A program made the position numbers and the translations under genes. DNA of 64,000 bases from SB25 sp050180705 (GTDB lineage Bacteria > Bacteroidota > Bacteroidia > Bacteroidales > Tenuifilaceae), in the NCBI GenBank assembly GCA_050180705.1, contig JBFXDX010000002.1, forward strand, positions 248,001-312,000. Direction: 5' to 3'. Every line of letters starts with the position of its first letter. The first letter of the stretch is position 1. This document shows, piece after piece, positions 52,502 to 61,503 of this stretch. The notes beneath the pieces were generated by a model. It was given only the letters and a program-made list of their open reading frames with translations. It was not told the DNA's origin and did no database searches.

Positions 52502-52525
52502 AAGTTGATAGTTGTTCGTTGATTG
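52502..52525. repeat. CAAC-rich repeat, reverse orientation (ftsA-ftsZ)
   Basis: AAGTTGATAGTTGTTCGTTG followed by ATTG. A different short repeat, TTTTAACGTTTAAC, appears twice close by, at about 52572-52600. Confidence 0.55.
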
Positions 52526-52610
52526 TGTAAGTAAATAACATTCCAATCAACTGTCTCAAATCACAAAATATCTTTTAACGTTTAACTTTTAACGTTTAAC
52601 AATTAAAACT

Positions 52611-54077
52611 ATGGCCGACGAACTAATAAATTTCGAGTTACCGTCAAATAACGCATCCATAATTAAGGTAATTGGTGTTGGTGGCGGAGGAGGAAACGCA
52701 GTTAACTATATGAACCGTACTGGAATAAAGGATGTTGACTTTGTTCTGTGCAATACCGATGCGCAAGCAATGGTTAATAGCCCCGTTGAGTTTAAAATTC
52801 AGCTGGGGGCATCTCTCACCGAAGGACGCGGGGCTGGTAATAAACCTGAGATTGGACGTCAAGCGGCCATTGAGAGTTTGCAGCAAATTGTCGATTTTCT
52901 ATCGAACAATACTAAAATGGTGTTTATCACAGCCGGAATGGGCGGTGGTACTGGAACCGGTGCCGCACCAATAATTGCCAAAGCGGCAAAGGAACTGGGA
53001 ATACTAACTGTTGCCATAGTGACTATCCCGTTCCGCAACGAGGGCAAAAAGCGCATTGCGCAGGCGGTTGAAGGTATCGAGAATATCCGTCAGCATGTAG
53101 ACTCTCTGTTAGTGGTAAACAACGAAAAGATACTTGAGATATACGGAAACCTTAAGGTTACCGAAGCATTTGCCAAAGCCGATGATGTGTTGTCGACAGC
53201 AGCCAAGGGTATTGCCGAAATTATCACCGTGCATGGTTATATCAACGTTGACTTTGCCGATGTTGAAACTGTGATGACCAACAGCGGTGTTGCCCTTATG
53301 GGATCGGCTCGTGCAACTGGTGAGAATCGAGCACTTACAGCCGTTAAGGAAGCGTTGGAATCGCCATTACTTAACAATAACGATATTTCTGGCGCACGGA
53401 ACATTCTGCTGAATGTGACCTACGGTCAGGATGAGATTACAATGGAGGAGATTGGACTAATCATCGATTATGTTCAGTCTGCTGCTGGCGACGATGCCGA
53501 CCTAATTTGGGGTAACGGTTGCGACCCGTCGCTTGGCGATGATTTAAACGTTACAGTTATTGCAACTGGCTTTGGAACAAGTAGCATTCCTGAACTCTAT
53601 GTTCGCAATAAGGAGGTTGATGTTGTAGAACTCGATGGTGGAATTCGCTCCAACAGGGTTGAATCAACTCCATATATTTTGGATGAATCGGAAAGACGAC
53701 AGCCTGCTCGAAAGGTTAAAAAGCCTGAAAGTATTGATATGTCGCAACGTGTTATTGAGTTTGATGTTGCTGCCGATGAATTTGAGGTTAGAACAATCTC
53801 AACGCCTCGCCCTGTAAGAGCCGAGGATGTGCAGCAGAAGGTAGTTACTAAGCCAAATGCACCGATAAGCAAACCTCATGCTGCTCCTAATGGTAGTCGT
53901 TGGGGAAATATCGATGAACTTGAAAGTATTCCGGCCTACAAGCGTCGTAATGTTCAGCTCGATGATTTTGACCATTCCAATACAGGCAGCTTATCGCGTA
54001 CAACTTTAAGCGAGACAGATGATGGCGATATTTTCCTTCGTCCCGATAATTCGTACTTGCACGATAATGTGGACTAG
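52611..54077 (+). CDS. ftsZ: Tubulin-like division GTPase FtsZ
   Basis: 488 residues. The tubulin signature GGGTGTGAAP is at 111-120, with GVGGGGGNAVNYM at the N terminus and a T7 loop NVDFADVETVM. A long variable linker (about residues 325-470) leads to the C-terminal tail. FtsZ forms the division ring. It is the last dcw gene and is followed by a long inverted-repeat terminator region. Confidence 0.97.
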   Translation: MADELINFELPSNNASIIKVIGVGGGGGNAVNYMNRTGIKDVDFVLCNTDAQAMVNSPVEFKIQLGASLTEGRGAGNKPEIGRQAAIESLQQIVDFLSNNTKMVFITAGMGGGTGTGAAPIIAKAAKELGILTVAIVTIPFRNEGKKRIAQAVEGIENIRQHVDSLLVVNNEKILEIYGNLKVTEAFAKADDVLSTAAKGIAEIITVHGYINVDFADVETVMTNSGVALMGSARATGENRALTAVKEALESPLLNNNDISGARNILLNVTYGQDEITMEEIGLIIDYVQSAAGDDADLIWGNGCDPSLGDDLNVTVIATGFGTSSIPELYVRNKEVDVVELDGGIRSNRVESTPYILDESERRQPARKVKKPESIDMSQRVIEFDVAADEFEVRTISTPRPVRAEDVQQKVVTKPNAPISKPHAAPNGSRWGNIDELESIPAYKRRNVQLDDFDHSNTGSLSRTTLSETDDGDIFLRPDNSYLHDNVD

Positions 54078-54096
54078 ATAATATTTTGACCAAATA

Positions 54097-54176
54097 AAAA
54101 GCCCAGCATTGAATTGCACCCCAAAAGTTAGACATAATATCTGGGGTGCAGTTCACATCCCTGGACTTTCCTTTTT
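54097..54176. terminator. Convergent terminator with IS-end-like inverted repeat in its loop
   Basis: The outer arms AAAAAGCCCAG (54096-54106) and CTGGACTTT (54161-54169) can pair with one mismatch, with T-rich ends on both strands. Inside lies TGAATTGCACCCCA (54110-54123) and TGGGGTGCAGTTCA (54142-54155), a 14-bp inverted repeat with one mismatch. CACCCCAAAAGTTAGACA resembles the ends of IS3-group elements. It serves ftsZ and the convergent PAP2 gene. Confidence 0.6.
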
Positions 54177-54740
54177 CTAAATCAATTTATATTTTTCAAA
54201 TATCTTTTTAGCAATAAACCAAACCGCGATACCTACTCCAGACCCAACAAGTGCACCAACCAAAACATCTCCGGGATAATGTACGCCTAGGTAAATTCTG
54301 CTATAGGAAACAAATGCAGCCCAAACTAGCAACCCTGCTGTAATCCATTTTTTGCTGAAAAGAAATGAAAGGAATACGGCTACACCAAAAGTGTTTGCTG
54401 CATGTGACGAGATAAAGCCATATTGTCCTCCACATCGGCCTACCAAATGAATAAACTGACTTAAATCTGGGTTATGGCAAGGGCGTAACCGTAAAAAGAC
54501 ATTCTTAAATGCCTGCACCGATATTTGATCGGCAAGTGTTACAACTAGTGCAATTGCAATTAACCACCATATGGTTTTCCATTTATATTGCCGAGCAATA
54601 AAGAATACAATAACAAGATATAATGGTAGCCATGTTAATTTGCCCGATGCGAACATCATAACGCCATCCCAGAATGGAGAATGCGCTCCATTGAGCGCAA
54701 GAAATAGTTTGATGTCGAGTTGGATTAGAAAATCAATCAT
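54177..54740 (-). CDS. PAP2-family membrane phosphatase
   Basis: 187 residues with about five membrane helices. The three acid-phosphatase motifs are KNVFLRLRPCHNP, FISSHAANTFG (SSHA for PSGH) and SYSRIYLGVHYPGDVLVGALVG. Members include undecaprenyl-diphosphate phosphatases that recycle the wall carrier lipid, which would fit the neighbouring dcw genes, but lipid phosphatases of other specificity cannot be excluded. It follows obgE by 2 nt. Confidence 0.88.
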   Translation of the reverse strand: MIDFLIQLDIKLFLALNGAHSPFWDGVMMFASGKLTWLPLYLVIVFFIARQYKWKTIWWLIAIALVVTLADQISVQAFKNVFLRLRPCHNPDLSQFIHLVGRCGGQYGFISSHAANTFGVAVFLSFLFSKKWITAGLLVWAAFVSYSRIYLGVHYPGDVLVGALVGSGVGIAVWFIAKKIFEKYKLI

Positions 54741-54742
54741 AG

Positions 54743-55735
54743 TTAATCGCTATTAATGCTATTCCAGAGTAAATCTTTTAGTTCATCAACACCCTGCCCA
54801 ACAACCGATGAGATAAATACTGTTGGTACTTTTGGAAGATGTTTTTTTATTGATTTTTTGATTTCATCATCAATTAAATCGCACTTTGTAATGGCTAGTA
54901 CACGTTTCTTCTCAAGCAGTTCTGGGTTATACATCTTTAGCTCGTTTACAAGAATCTTGTACTGTTCCTTCACGTCGTCGCTATCGGCTGGAACCATGAA
55001 AAGCAGCATGGAGTTGCGTTCAATATGACGTAGAAATCTTAATCCAAGACCTTTGCCTTCGTGAGCACCCTCTATAATTCCGGGTATATCGGCCATTACA
55101 AATGAACGCTCATCGCGGTAGCGAACAATTCCAATGTTTGGAACCAATGTGGTAAATGGATAATCTGCAATTTTGGGTTTTGCCGCACTTACAACAGAGA
55201 GGAGGGTTGATTTTCCTGCATTGGGGAATCCAACCAGACCAACATCGGCAAGTATTTTTAGTTCGAGAATTATGTTTGCTTCCTCGGCAGGTTCTCCAGG
55301 TTGGGCAAACCTTGGGGTTTGCAACGTGGCTGTTTTAAAGTTCCAGTTTCCAAGACCTCCACGGCCACCTTTTAGAACCATCTCAACTTGATTATGCTCC
55401 GTAATTTCGGTTATAAAATCTCCAGTGTCGGCATTTCTGGCAATGGTTCCAATAGGAACTTCAATGGTAATATCACCACCATCGGCACCAGAGCAGCGTG
55501 CCCCGCTGCCATGCTCTCCATCGCCAGCGTATATGTGTCGTTTATACTTTAGGTGAAGTAATGTCCAAAGTTGGCTATTTCCTTTTATGAAGATATGACC
55601 GCCTCTTCCGCCATCTCCGCCATCGGGGCCACCTTTGGGTACAAATTTTTCCCTGCGCATATGAACGCTACCTCCTCCACCTTTCCCCGAACGGCAGAAT
55701 ATTTTTACGTAATCAACAAAGTTTGAATTGGACAT
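54743..55735 (-). CDS. obgE: Ribosome-assembly GTPase ObgE
   Basis: 330 residues with an N-terminal glycine-rich Obg domain (FCRSGKGGGGSVHMRREKFVPKGGPDGGDGGRGGHIFI) and a GTPase domain: G1 GFPNAGKST, G2 YPFTTLVPNIG, G3 DIPGIIEGAHEGKGLG, G4 TKCD and G5 SSVVG. It acts in 50S subunit assembly and stress response. The C-terminal TGS-like extension of some Obg proteins is absent. Confidence 0.96.
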   Translation of the reverse strand: MSNSNFVDYVKIFCRSGKGGGGSVHMRREKFVPKGGPDGGDGGRGGHIFIKGNSQLWTLLHLKYKRHIYAGDGEHGSGARCSGADGGDITIEVPIGTIARNADTGDFITEITEHNQVEMVLKGGRGGLGNWNFKTATLQTPRFAQPGEPAEEANIILELKILADVGLVGFPNAGKSTLLSVVSAAKPKIADYPFTTLVPNIGIVRYRDERSFVMADIPGIIEGAHEGKGLGLRFLRHIERNSMLLFMVPADSDDVKEQYKILVNELKMYNPELLEKKRVLAITKCDLIDDEIKKSIKKHLPKVPTVFISSVVGQGVDELKDLLWNSINSD

Positions 55736-55840
55736 TTTTAGATTTCAGATATTAATAATTTTGGCTACAAAAGTAATGATAATTAGCAATTAACCCTAAT
55801 CGTTCCGATTAAAGCATTTTTATATGAAGTTAGATTTGGA

Positions 55841-56416
55841 TTATAGAGTGCTATCGATGGTTGAACATATTCTTTTGAATATATCGTTGATTGACCCCAT
55901 GCCGTTTATTCCTTTGTATTTTCCTTGCAATTTGTAATAATCCATTACGGGTAGGGTTGTTTTGTTGTAGACGTCAAACCTGCTACGGATTATGCTCTCG
56001 TCCTGATCGTCGGCTCTACCGCTGTCTTTGCCTCGGTTTATTAATCGGATTAGGAGTTCATCGAAAGAAACCTCTAGCGATAGCATGAGGCTTATGGGAA
56101 AACCTTTGTGATCGAGCATTTCGTCTAGTTTCTTGGCTTGGACTGTAGTTCTAGGAAATCCATCGAAAACAATACCCGGAATATCGTGATGTTCGTCAAG
56201 TTGCTTGCTGATTAAGTCAATAACCATTTCATCGGGAACCAGGTTGCCTTTATCGATGTATCGTTGCGCTTCAATGCCAATTGGTGATTGCTCTCGTATT
56301 GCTGCTCGTAGCATGTCGCCTGTAGAGATGTGCATTAGTTTGTACTGTTGAATAATCTTTTGAGATTGAGTGCCCTTTCCTGCGCCTGGAGGGCCAAAAA
56401 GTACAATATTAAACAT
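55841..56416 (-). CDS. adk: Adenylate kinase
   Basis: 191 residues from the ATG at 56416 (MFNIVLFGPPGAGKGTQSQKI); a longer reading frame from 56488 adds an unrelated leader. The P-loop GPPGAGKGT, STGDMLRAAI, DGFPRT and RSRFDVYNKTTLPV are present. The LID is short and lacks zinc-binding cysteines. It lies in an obgE-adk-hpt neighbourhood usual for Bacteroidota. Confidence 0.95.
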   Translation of the reverse strand: MFNIVLFGPPGAGKGTQSQKIIQQYKLMHISTGDMLRAAIREQSPIGIEAQRYIDKGNLVPDEMVIDLISKQLDEHHDIPGIVFDGFPRTTVQAKKLDEMLDHKGFPISLMLSLEVSFDELLIRLINRGKDSGRADDQDESIIRSRFDVYNKTTLPVMDYYKLQGKYKGINGMGSINDIFKRICSTIDSTL

Positions 56417-56570
56417 GGCTTTGGGTTTTAATTGTTTTTTGCATAGTATGCTTCGCAGCATCAACAAAAATAGATAATCATCGATCAATAGACAAAATAA
56501 AATTTGAGTTTTTTGGATTAGGCGAGATCTGCTTTTAGAACTAATTTCTTTGGATGTTTATTAAAAAGAT

Positions 56571-56596
56571 AAAACCCACTCTAAGAAGTGGGTTTT
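56571..56596 (-). terminator. Terminator of the hpt gene
   Basis: On the minus strand a 10-bp stem AAAACCCACT/AGTGGGTTTT with a 6-nt loop is followed by ATCTTTTTAA. It lies about 50 nt past the hpt stop. Confidence 0.75.
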
Positions 56597-56642
56597 ATGG
56601 AATAATATTCTTTGGTTTAATATTGATCCAGTGATGATATTT

Positions 56643-57194
56643 TTAGATAACGGTGTAGATGTCTGGCAAGTTCCTACCTATGCCATCGTAATCTAAGCCA
56701 TAACCTACAATAAAGTCGTTAGGAATTGAACGGCCAATATAGTCTATTTTCATGCTTCCTTTATACGAATCGGGCTTGTAAAGCAACGTGGCAACCTTTA
56801 TTGCTTTAGGATTTAATTTACCCAATTCTTCGTAGAGTTTGGTTAAGGTAATGCCAGTGTCAACAATATCTTCAACAATAATAACCGTTCTATCGGTAAT
56901 ATCTTCGTTTAGTCCTATTAGTTGGTTTACAACGCCAGTAGAGCTGGTTCCTTGATACGATGCTATTTTGATAAATGAAATTTCGCAGGGGAAATTGACG
57001 CGTTTAAGCAAATCGGCCGAAAACATGAAGGATCCATTCAGTATGCTCAAGAATAATGGAATTTCTTTTGTATTTCTAAAATCCCAGTTAATTTTAGAAG
57101 CAACTAAATCGATGTCTTGCTGAATGTCCGCTTCTGGATAGCTCAATCTAAATTCTCTGTCTTTAAGTTTTACCTGTTTTAAATTCTCAGCCAT
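56643..57194 (-). CDS. hpt: Hypoxanthine phosphoribosyltransferase
   Basis: 183 residues from the ATG at 57194 (MAENLKQVKLKDREF). The PRPP-binding motif is VIIVEDIVDTGITLTKLYEEL, and FLSILNGSFMFSADLLKRV and DFIVGYGLDYDGIGRNLPDI are typical of bacterial Hpt. It salvages hypoxanthine and guanine. Its end has its own terminator, so adk is probably transcribed separately. Confidence 0.94.
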   Translation of the reverse strand: MAENLKQVKLKDREFRLSYPEADIQQDIDLVASKINWDFRNTKEIPLFLSILNGSFMFSADLLKRVNFPCEISFIKIASYQGTSSTGVVNQLIGLNEDITDRTVIIVEDIVDTGITLTKLYEELGKLNPKAIKVATLLYKPDSYKGSMKIDYIGRSIPNDFIVGYGLDYDGIGRNLPDIYTVI

Positions 57195-57308
57195 TTTCTC
57201 TTTTTTTAGGATGAAAAAACAAAGCACAAATTTACATCAGTTTTTTGGATTATTTAAGTGTCGTTTGGCTTTTGTTAATAATAGGTTGTAGTGCCTGATT
57301 TTAAAGCA

Positions 57309-57336
57309 AAAAAGCATGAGCGATCCCATGCTTTTT
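57309..57336. terminator. Bidirectional terminator after the STAS-like gene
   Basis: AAAAAGCATG (57309-57318) and CATGCTTTTT (57327-57336) form a perfect 10-bp stem with an 8-nt loop; the T-run continues on the minus strand. It lies about 20 nt past the stop of the gene at 57356. Confidence 0.8.
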
Positions 57337-57355
57337 ATTTCTGTTTAAACTTTTA

Positions 57356-57760
57356 TTATTCGTTAAAGAGCCAACCTTCGGCGCACTCTATGCATTTGAA
57401 TGCCCGAGTTGGAATTTTCTGGTTAAAGAATGCAGTAAGCAATTCCACTGAGTGATTGCCAAAAATATCATCTGAATTGAGAAATGCTATTTTTGAAACA
57501 ACGCTTTTGGATAGCTGATTCATAAAGGATTCTTTAAGAAAGTCAAGATCATCCTTTTTAATCACTTTAACCTTTGAAGTGTCAAAAATTACCTTCTTTA
57601 CATGTTTATGTATAATACCATCCTGCAGAGCTTTCGAAACTTCATTCAGTGTTTTTGTATTTACAAAACCTTCAATTGTAAGGAATAAATACTCTCTTTT
57701 CTGTATATACAACACACTAGCCTCAGTTGTATTGTATAATATAGCACTATTTGCACTCAT
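57356..57760 (-). CDS. Small STAS/SpoIIAA-like protein
   Basis: 134 residues, soluble. The alternating strand-helix pattern (YLFLTIEGFVNTKTLNEVSKALQDGIIHKHVKKVIFDTSKVKVIKKDDLDFLKESFMNQLSKSVVSKIAFLNSDD) resembles a STAS-like fold, with KKVIFDTSKVKVI at the position where STAS domains carry their conserved loop. No partner kinase or phosphatase is encoded nearby. The assignment rests on fold pattern alone. Confidence 0.6.
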   Translation of the reverse strand: MSANSAILYNTTEASVLYIQKREYLFLTIEGFVNTKTLNEVSKALQDGIIHKHVKKVIFDTSKVKVIKKDDLDFLKESFMNQLSKSVVSKIAFLNSDDIFGNHSVELLTAFFNQKIPTRAFKCIECAEGWLFNE

Positions 57761-57944
57761 GGGGATATTATATTTAGTGTAACTTCTATTTTTAAATTAT
57801 AGAACGAAAGTAATACAGACATGGTGTCTGAAAAAAATAATATAGATAAATTGGGTTAAAATCCAGATGAATTTGTTAACAGGTTAGATGTCTTTTGCGA
57901 AATGAGACTTCATTTTTTTATTAGTGGATCTTGAATCCCATATA

Positions 57945-57974
57945 TTGATGTTTTTCTAAATAGTTGTAATTTTG
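57945..57974 (+). promoter_or_regulatory. Predicted purE promoter
   Basis: TTG (57945-57947), a 19-nt spacer and TAATTTTG (57967-57974) match the Bacteroidota promoter. The start of transcription would lie about 20 nt before the purE ATG, leaving little room for a leader riboswitch. Confidence 0.65.
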
Positions 57975-57998
57975 TGTAACCTTAAAAATATCAAATAA

Positions 57999-58511
57999 AT
58001 GACACCCAAAGTAAGTATTATCATGGGCAGTGTATCGGATATGCCGATTATGGAGGAGGCTGCCAAGTTTTTGGATGAACTAAATATCCCTTTCGAGATT
58101 AATGCGTTGTCGGCGCATCGTACGCCCGATATGGTGCTCGATTTTGCACGTAATGCACATACCCGAGGCATAAAAGTTATTATTGCAGGAGCCGGTGGAG
58201 CTGCGCATCTTCCTGGCGTTGTTGCTGCTTTAACTCCAGTGCCCGTTATTGGTGTTCCCATTAAATCGTTAAATTCTATCGATGGTTGGGATTCAATCCT
58301 TTCTATTCTTCAGATGCCAGCAGGTATTCCTGTTGCCACAGTTGCATTGAATGGAGCCCGTAATGCTGGTATTTTGGCTGTTCAGATTATTGGTACTGGT
58401 GAGCCTGCCGTTCAAAAAGCAATGGTTGAGTTTAAGAAATCTCTTGGCGATAAAGTGGTGAAAGCTAACAATGATCTTGCAAGTATTAAATTTAAAAACA
58501 AAACGAATTAG
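57999..58511 (+). CDS. purE: N5-carboxyaminoimidazole ribonucleotide mutase PurE
   Basis: 170 residues, usual for class I PurE. The signature IIMGSVSDMPIMEEAAKFLDELNIPFEINALSAHRTPDMVLDF and GAGGAAHLPGVVAALTPVPVIGVPI are essentially canonical, as is LQMPAGIPVATVAL. It moves the carboxyl group of N5-CAIR to C4 in purine synthesis. purK is not nearby. Confidence 0.97.
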   Translation: MTPKVSIIMGSVSDMPIMEEAAKFLDELNIPFEINALSAHRTPDMVLDFARNAHTRGIKVIIAGAGGAAHLPGVVAALTPVPVIGVPIKSLNSIDGWDSILSILQMPAGIPVATVALNGARNAGILAVQIIGTGEPAVQKAMVEFKKSLGDKVVKANNDLASIKFKNKTN

Positions 58512-58540
58512 GCCTTTCGCACCCTATACATTCATATTGA

Positions 58541-59374
58541 ATGCACAAGCGAACAGTTCTATTAATATTAGTGCTATTTTATACTACACTTAAAGCATCA
58601 GTGCCCGATAAGCCCACTGGTGGGCAGGGCACGGCTTTAGGACAAACATGGATATCGCTTAATTCTTACTGGTCGTCGCTGCAAAATCAGGCAGGCCTTG
58701 CTTGGCAAAGTAACCCGTGGATCGGGGTTCATCACGAAAATCGGTTTTTAATTAATGAGTTAAGTTTAAGTGAGATTGGTGCGATTCTTCCAACATCATC
58801 GGGTAATTTCGGATTTAATATTTCTCATTTTGGCTATAGCCAATTTAATGTTACTCGGGGTGGATTCCTGTATGGAATGAAACTGTCCGAGAATTTTTCC
58901 GCAGGTGTGGGCTTTAACTATCATCATCTACAAATTGCTGGCGATTATGCCAGGAAGAATGCCTACACTGTTGAGGGCGGTATTTTGTACATGCCAACCG
59001 AAAAACTAGTTCTTGGTGCCTATCTCTTCAATCCAACTCACGCTTCGCTCGATAATCAGCAATCGATGCCATCGTTGTTTGGTTTTGGCGTATCCTACTT
59101 GCCAACCAGTAAAATTACAATGGTGTTACAGGTTGATGATGATACAGAGCGTAAACCTGTGGTTAGAGGTGGCTTTGAGATTGAGGCTCTCAAGGGTTTT
59201 GCGTTGCGCTTGGGCTATTCCTCTGGAAACCCCGAGGGTATTACCGGAGGCTTTGGCTGGCTGGTAAAGAATATTCAGGTTGATTTGGCCTTTGGCTATC
59301 ATCAGGTTCTTGGCTATACTCCACAGCTCTCGGTTTCGTACCGTTTTGGTAGACGTAACGATAAACTGCCATGA
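58541..59374 (+). CDS. PorV/FadL-like outer-membrane beta-barrel protein
   Basis: 277 residues with a signal peptide (MHKRTVLLILVLFYTTLKA) and a barrel made of alternating amphipathic strands (FGFNISHFGYSQFNVTRGGFLYGMKLSENFSAGVGFNYHHLQI; VRGGFEIEALKGFALRLGYSS), ending with the aromatic-terminated strand SYRFG. The early GGQGTALGQTWISLNSYWSSLQNQAGLAW resembles PorV/PorQ-type proteins of the type IX secretion system, but other barrels share it. It overlaps the next gene by 4 nt. Confidence 0.72.
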   Translation: MHKRTVLLILVLFYTTLKASVPDKPTGGQGTALGQTWISLNSYWSSLQNQAGLAWQSNPWIGVHHENRFLINELSLSEIGAILPTSSGNFGFNISHFGYSQFNVTRGGFLYGMKLSENFSAGVGFNYHHLQIAGDYARKNAYTVEGGILYMPTEKLVLGAYLFNPTHASLDNQQSMPSLFGFGVSYLPTSKITMVLQVDDDTERKPVVRGGFEIEALKGFALRLGYSSGNPEGITGGFGWLVKNIQVDLAFGYHQVLGYTPQLSVSYRFGRRNDKLP

Positions 59375-61434
59375 GATTATTGAGATTCGGCATCGGAATC
59401 TTTTTTGTTTTGGAGGCATTGCTTATGCCTAATTATGCCAAGTCTCAGGAGTTAAATCAGGATGTTCAGCAGTTAATTGCCGATATTATTGAGGACTTAT
59501 CCTCGAAATCGGAGGTGGAGCAGGATTACTCACAGTTGATAGAGGATTTGCAGGAACTTTCACAGAAACCTATCAATATCAACTCGGCAACTGCCGATGA
59601 TCTGAAAAAACTTTTCTTCCTTAGCGATTTTCAAATAATTAGTTTGATTGAGTATCGCGATTCTACTGGTTCAATCCTGTCGATATACGAAATGCAGACT
59701 ATTCCTGGATTCGATGTGATAGATGTTCAGCGATTGGCTCCCTTTATAAGAATTGTGCAGGTTGATAGGGTGCGGCTTGAATCGCTGTTACATGCTCGTA
59801 ACGAATTGTCGTTTCGGTACAAGACTACGGTGGAAACTCCCGCTGGTTATAGAAGTAGTTATTCTGGAGCATCGAAATATTTGGGCGATAAAAACTCTTA
59901 TTACACTCGGTATGGCTATCGGGCTGGAAAGCATTTGCAAATGGGTTTTATTGCCGAGAAGGATGCCGGGGAACCATTTTTCGATGGTACATTTAAAACT
60001 GGATTCGATTACGTTTCGGGTTATGTGATGCTCTCGAAAATTGGAGCGCTAAAAAAGATTGTTGTAGGCGATTTCCGTGCCGAGTTCGGGCAGGGGTTAA
60101 CATTTTGGAATAGTCTTTCGTTTGGGAAATCGAGCACTGTGTTGTCGGTGCGAAAGCGTGCCGATGGCTTGGTTAAACATTCGTCGGCATACGAAAGCCA
60201 ATACTTAAGGGGTGTTGGCATTACGCTATCGGCACATGATGCCTACTTAACGGTGTTTGCTTCGTATCGGGATATCGATGCAAATATCATCGATACATTG
60301 GATAATGGCGATTTGGCGTTTGGTTCACTTCCCGAATCGGGCTACCACCGAACCGTTTCCGAAATCGATAATCGTAACACCCTGTCGGAGTTCGTTGCAG
60401 GAGCAAATATCATCTATAATGCTAAACATGTTAAAACAGGTTTAACCTTTGCGCATTCTAGGATTAATGGTGAGTCGTTGGAATCATTGTCGATTTACGA
60501 TTTGCGGCCAATGGCCACGGAGAAAACTGGATTGGGCTTTTCTGCTGATATGAGTATTCGGAAACAATATCTGTTTGGTGAGGTTGCTGCCGATTTGCCC
60601 GATGGATATTTTGCCTCGGTTGTGGGTGGACTTTTTACGTTGAGCAATACAGTGCAGGTGTCGATTCTGGGACGCTCGTACTCGCGAAACTTCAATCCTC
60701 GCTATACCGCAGGTTTTGCCGAGGGTGGCGGAACCTATAACGAAAATGGTGTGTATACAGGAGTTAGTGTATTGCCAGCCATCGGTTGGAGGCTTTCTGG
60801 CTATATCGATCTGTTTAAATTTCCATGGTTGAAATATGCTGTAAATGCACCGTCGGCTGGGCGCGAATTTATGGCTTTGTCGGAGCATTCGGTGAATAGT
60901 GTTTTCACGGTGAATTTGAGGTATCGCTACAAGCAGGTTGATCGAAATATGACCGAAGTGTCATTGCCTATAGTTCCGATTGTAAATCAGGTTAGCCAGA
61001 GTGTGAGGTTACAGCTAATCTACAGGGCAACAAGTGCAGTTGTACTAAAAACGAATCTTGAGTTGTCGAACTTCGATACCGATAGTACGGCTTCGGAATT
61101 TGGGTACTTGCTGGCGCAGGATATTAGAGTTAGTCCGCACCAATGGCCATTGACTGTTAGTTTTCGGTATGCAATCTTCGATACTCCATCGTGGAACAGT
61201 CGAATATACGCCTACGAGAGCGATATGCTTTACTCATTTTCGGTTCCTGCTTACTACTCGAAGGGAACACGGTTGCTGGTACTGCTCAAGTACTTTCCAA
61301 AGCCATGGATCGACTTCTGGTTACGTTACGCCCAAACATACTACAGCGATATGGATGAAATTGGACAGGGTGCCGATTTAATTAGCGGGAACACCCGCAG
61401 TGAGGTGAAGGCAATGGTTAGGGTTAAGTTTTAG
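59371..61434 (+). CDS. Helix-hairpin-helix protein with C-terminal outer-membrane barrel
   Basis: 687 residues. After a signal peptide and an acidic coiled region, a ComEA-like helix-hairpin-helix pair is visible at residues 65-130 (PININSATADDLKKLFFLSDFQIISLIEYRDSTGSILSIYEMQTIPGFDVIDVQRLAPFI). The remaining 550 residues look like beta-barrel strands ending MVRVKF, with a terminal Phe typical of outer-membrane proteins. Bacteroidota have many such HHH-barrel proteins of unknown function. It is translationally coupled to the PorV-like gene, so the two may act together in the outer membrane. Confidence 0.8.
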   Translation: MRLLRFGIGIFFVLEALLMPNYAKSQELNQDVQQLIADIIEDLSSKSEVEQDYSQLIEDLQELSQKPININSATADDLKKLFFLSDFQIISLIEYRDSTGSILSIYEMQTIPGFDVIDVQRLAPFIRIVQVDRVRLESLLHARNELSFRYKTTVETPAGYRSSYSGASKYLGDKNSYYTRYGYRAGKHLQMGFIAEKDAGEPFFDGTFKTGFDYVSGYVMLSKIGALKKIVVGDFRAEFGQGLTFWNSLSFGKSSTVLSVRKRADGLVKHSSAYESQYLRGVGITLSAHDAYLTVFASYRDIDANIIDTLDNGDLAFGSLPESGYHRTVSEIDNRNTLSEFVAGANIIYNAKHVKTGLTFAHSRINGESLESLSIYDLRPMATEKTGLGFSADMSIRKQYLFGEVAADLPDGYFASVVGGLFTLSNTVQVSILGRSYSRNFNPRYTAGFAEGGGTYNENGVYTGVSVLPAIGWRLSGYIDLFKFPWLKYAVNAPSAGREFMALSEHSVNSVFTVNLRYRYKQVDRNMTEVSLPIVPIVNQVSQSVRLQLIYRATSAVVLKTNLELSNFDTDSTASEFGYLLAQDIRVSPHQWPLTVSFRYAIFDTPSWNSRIYAYESDMLYSFSVPAYYSKGTRLLVLLKYFPKPWIDFWLRYAQTYYSDMDEIGQGADLISGNTRSEVKAMVRVKF

Positions 61435-61503
61435 ATTGGGTTATTCAGAGTGGATAATTTCCCCATAAACACCAAACTCACTTCGTCAATTTTAAAATAT
61501 ACC

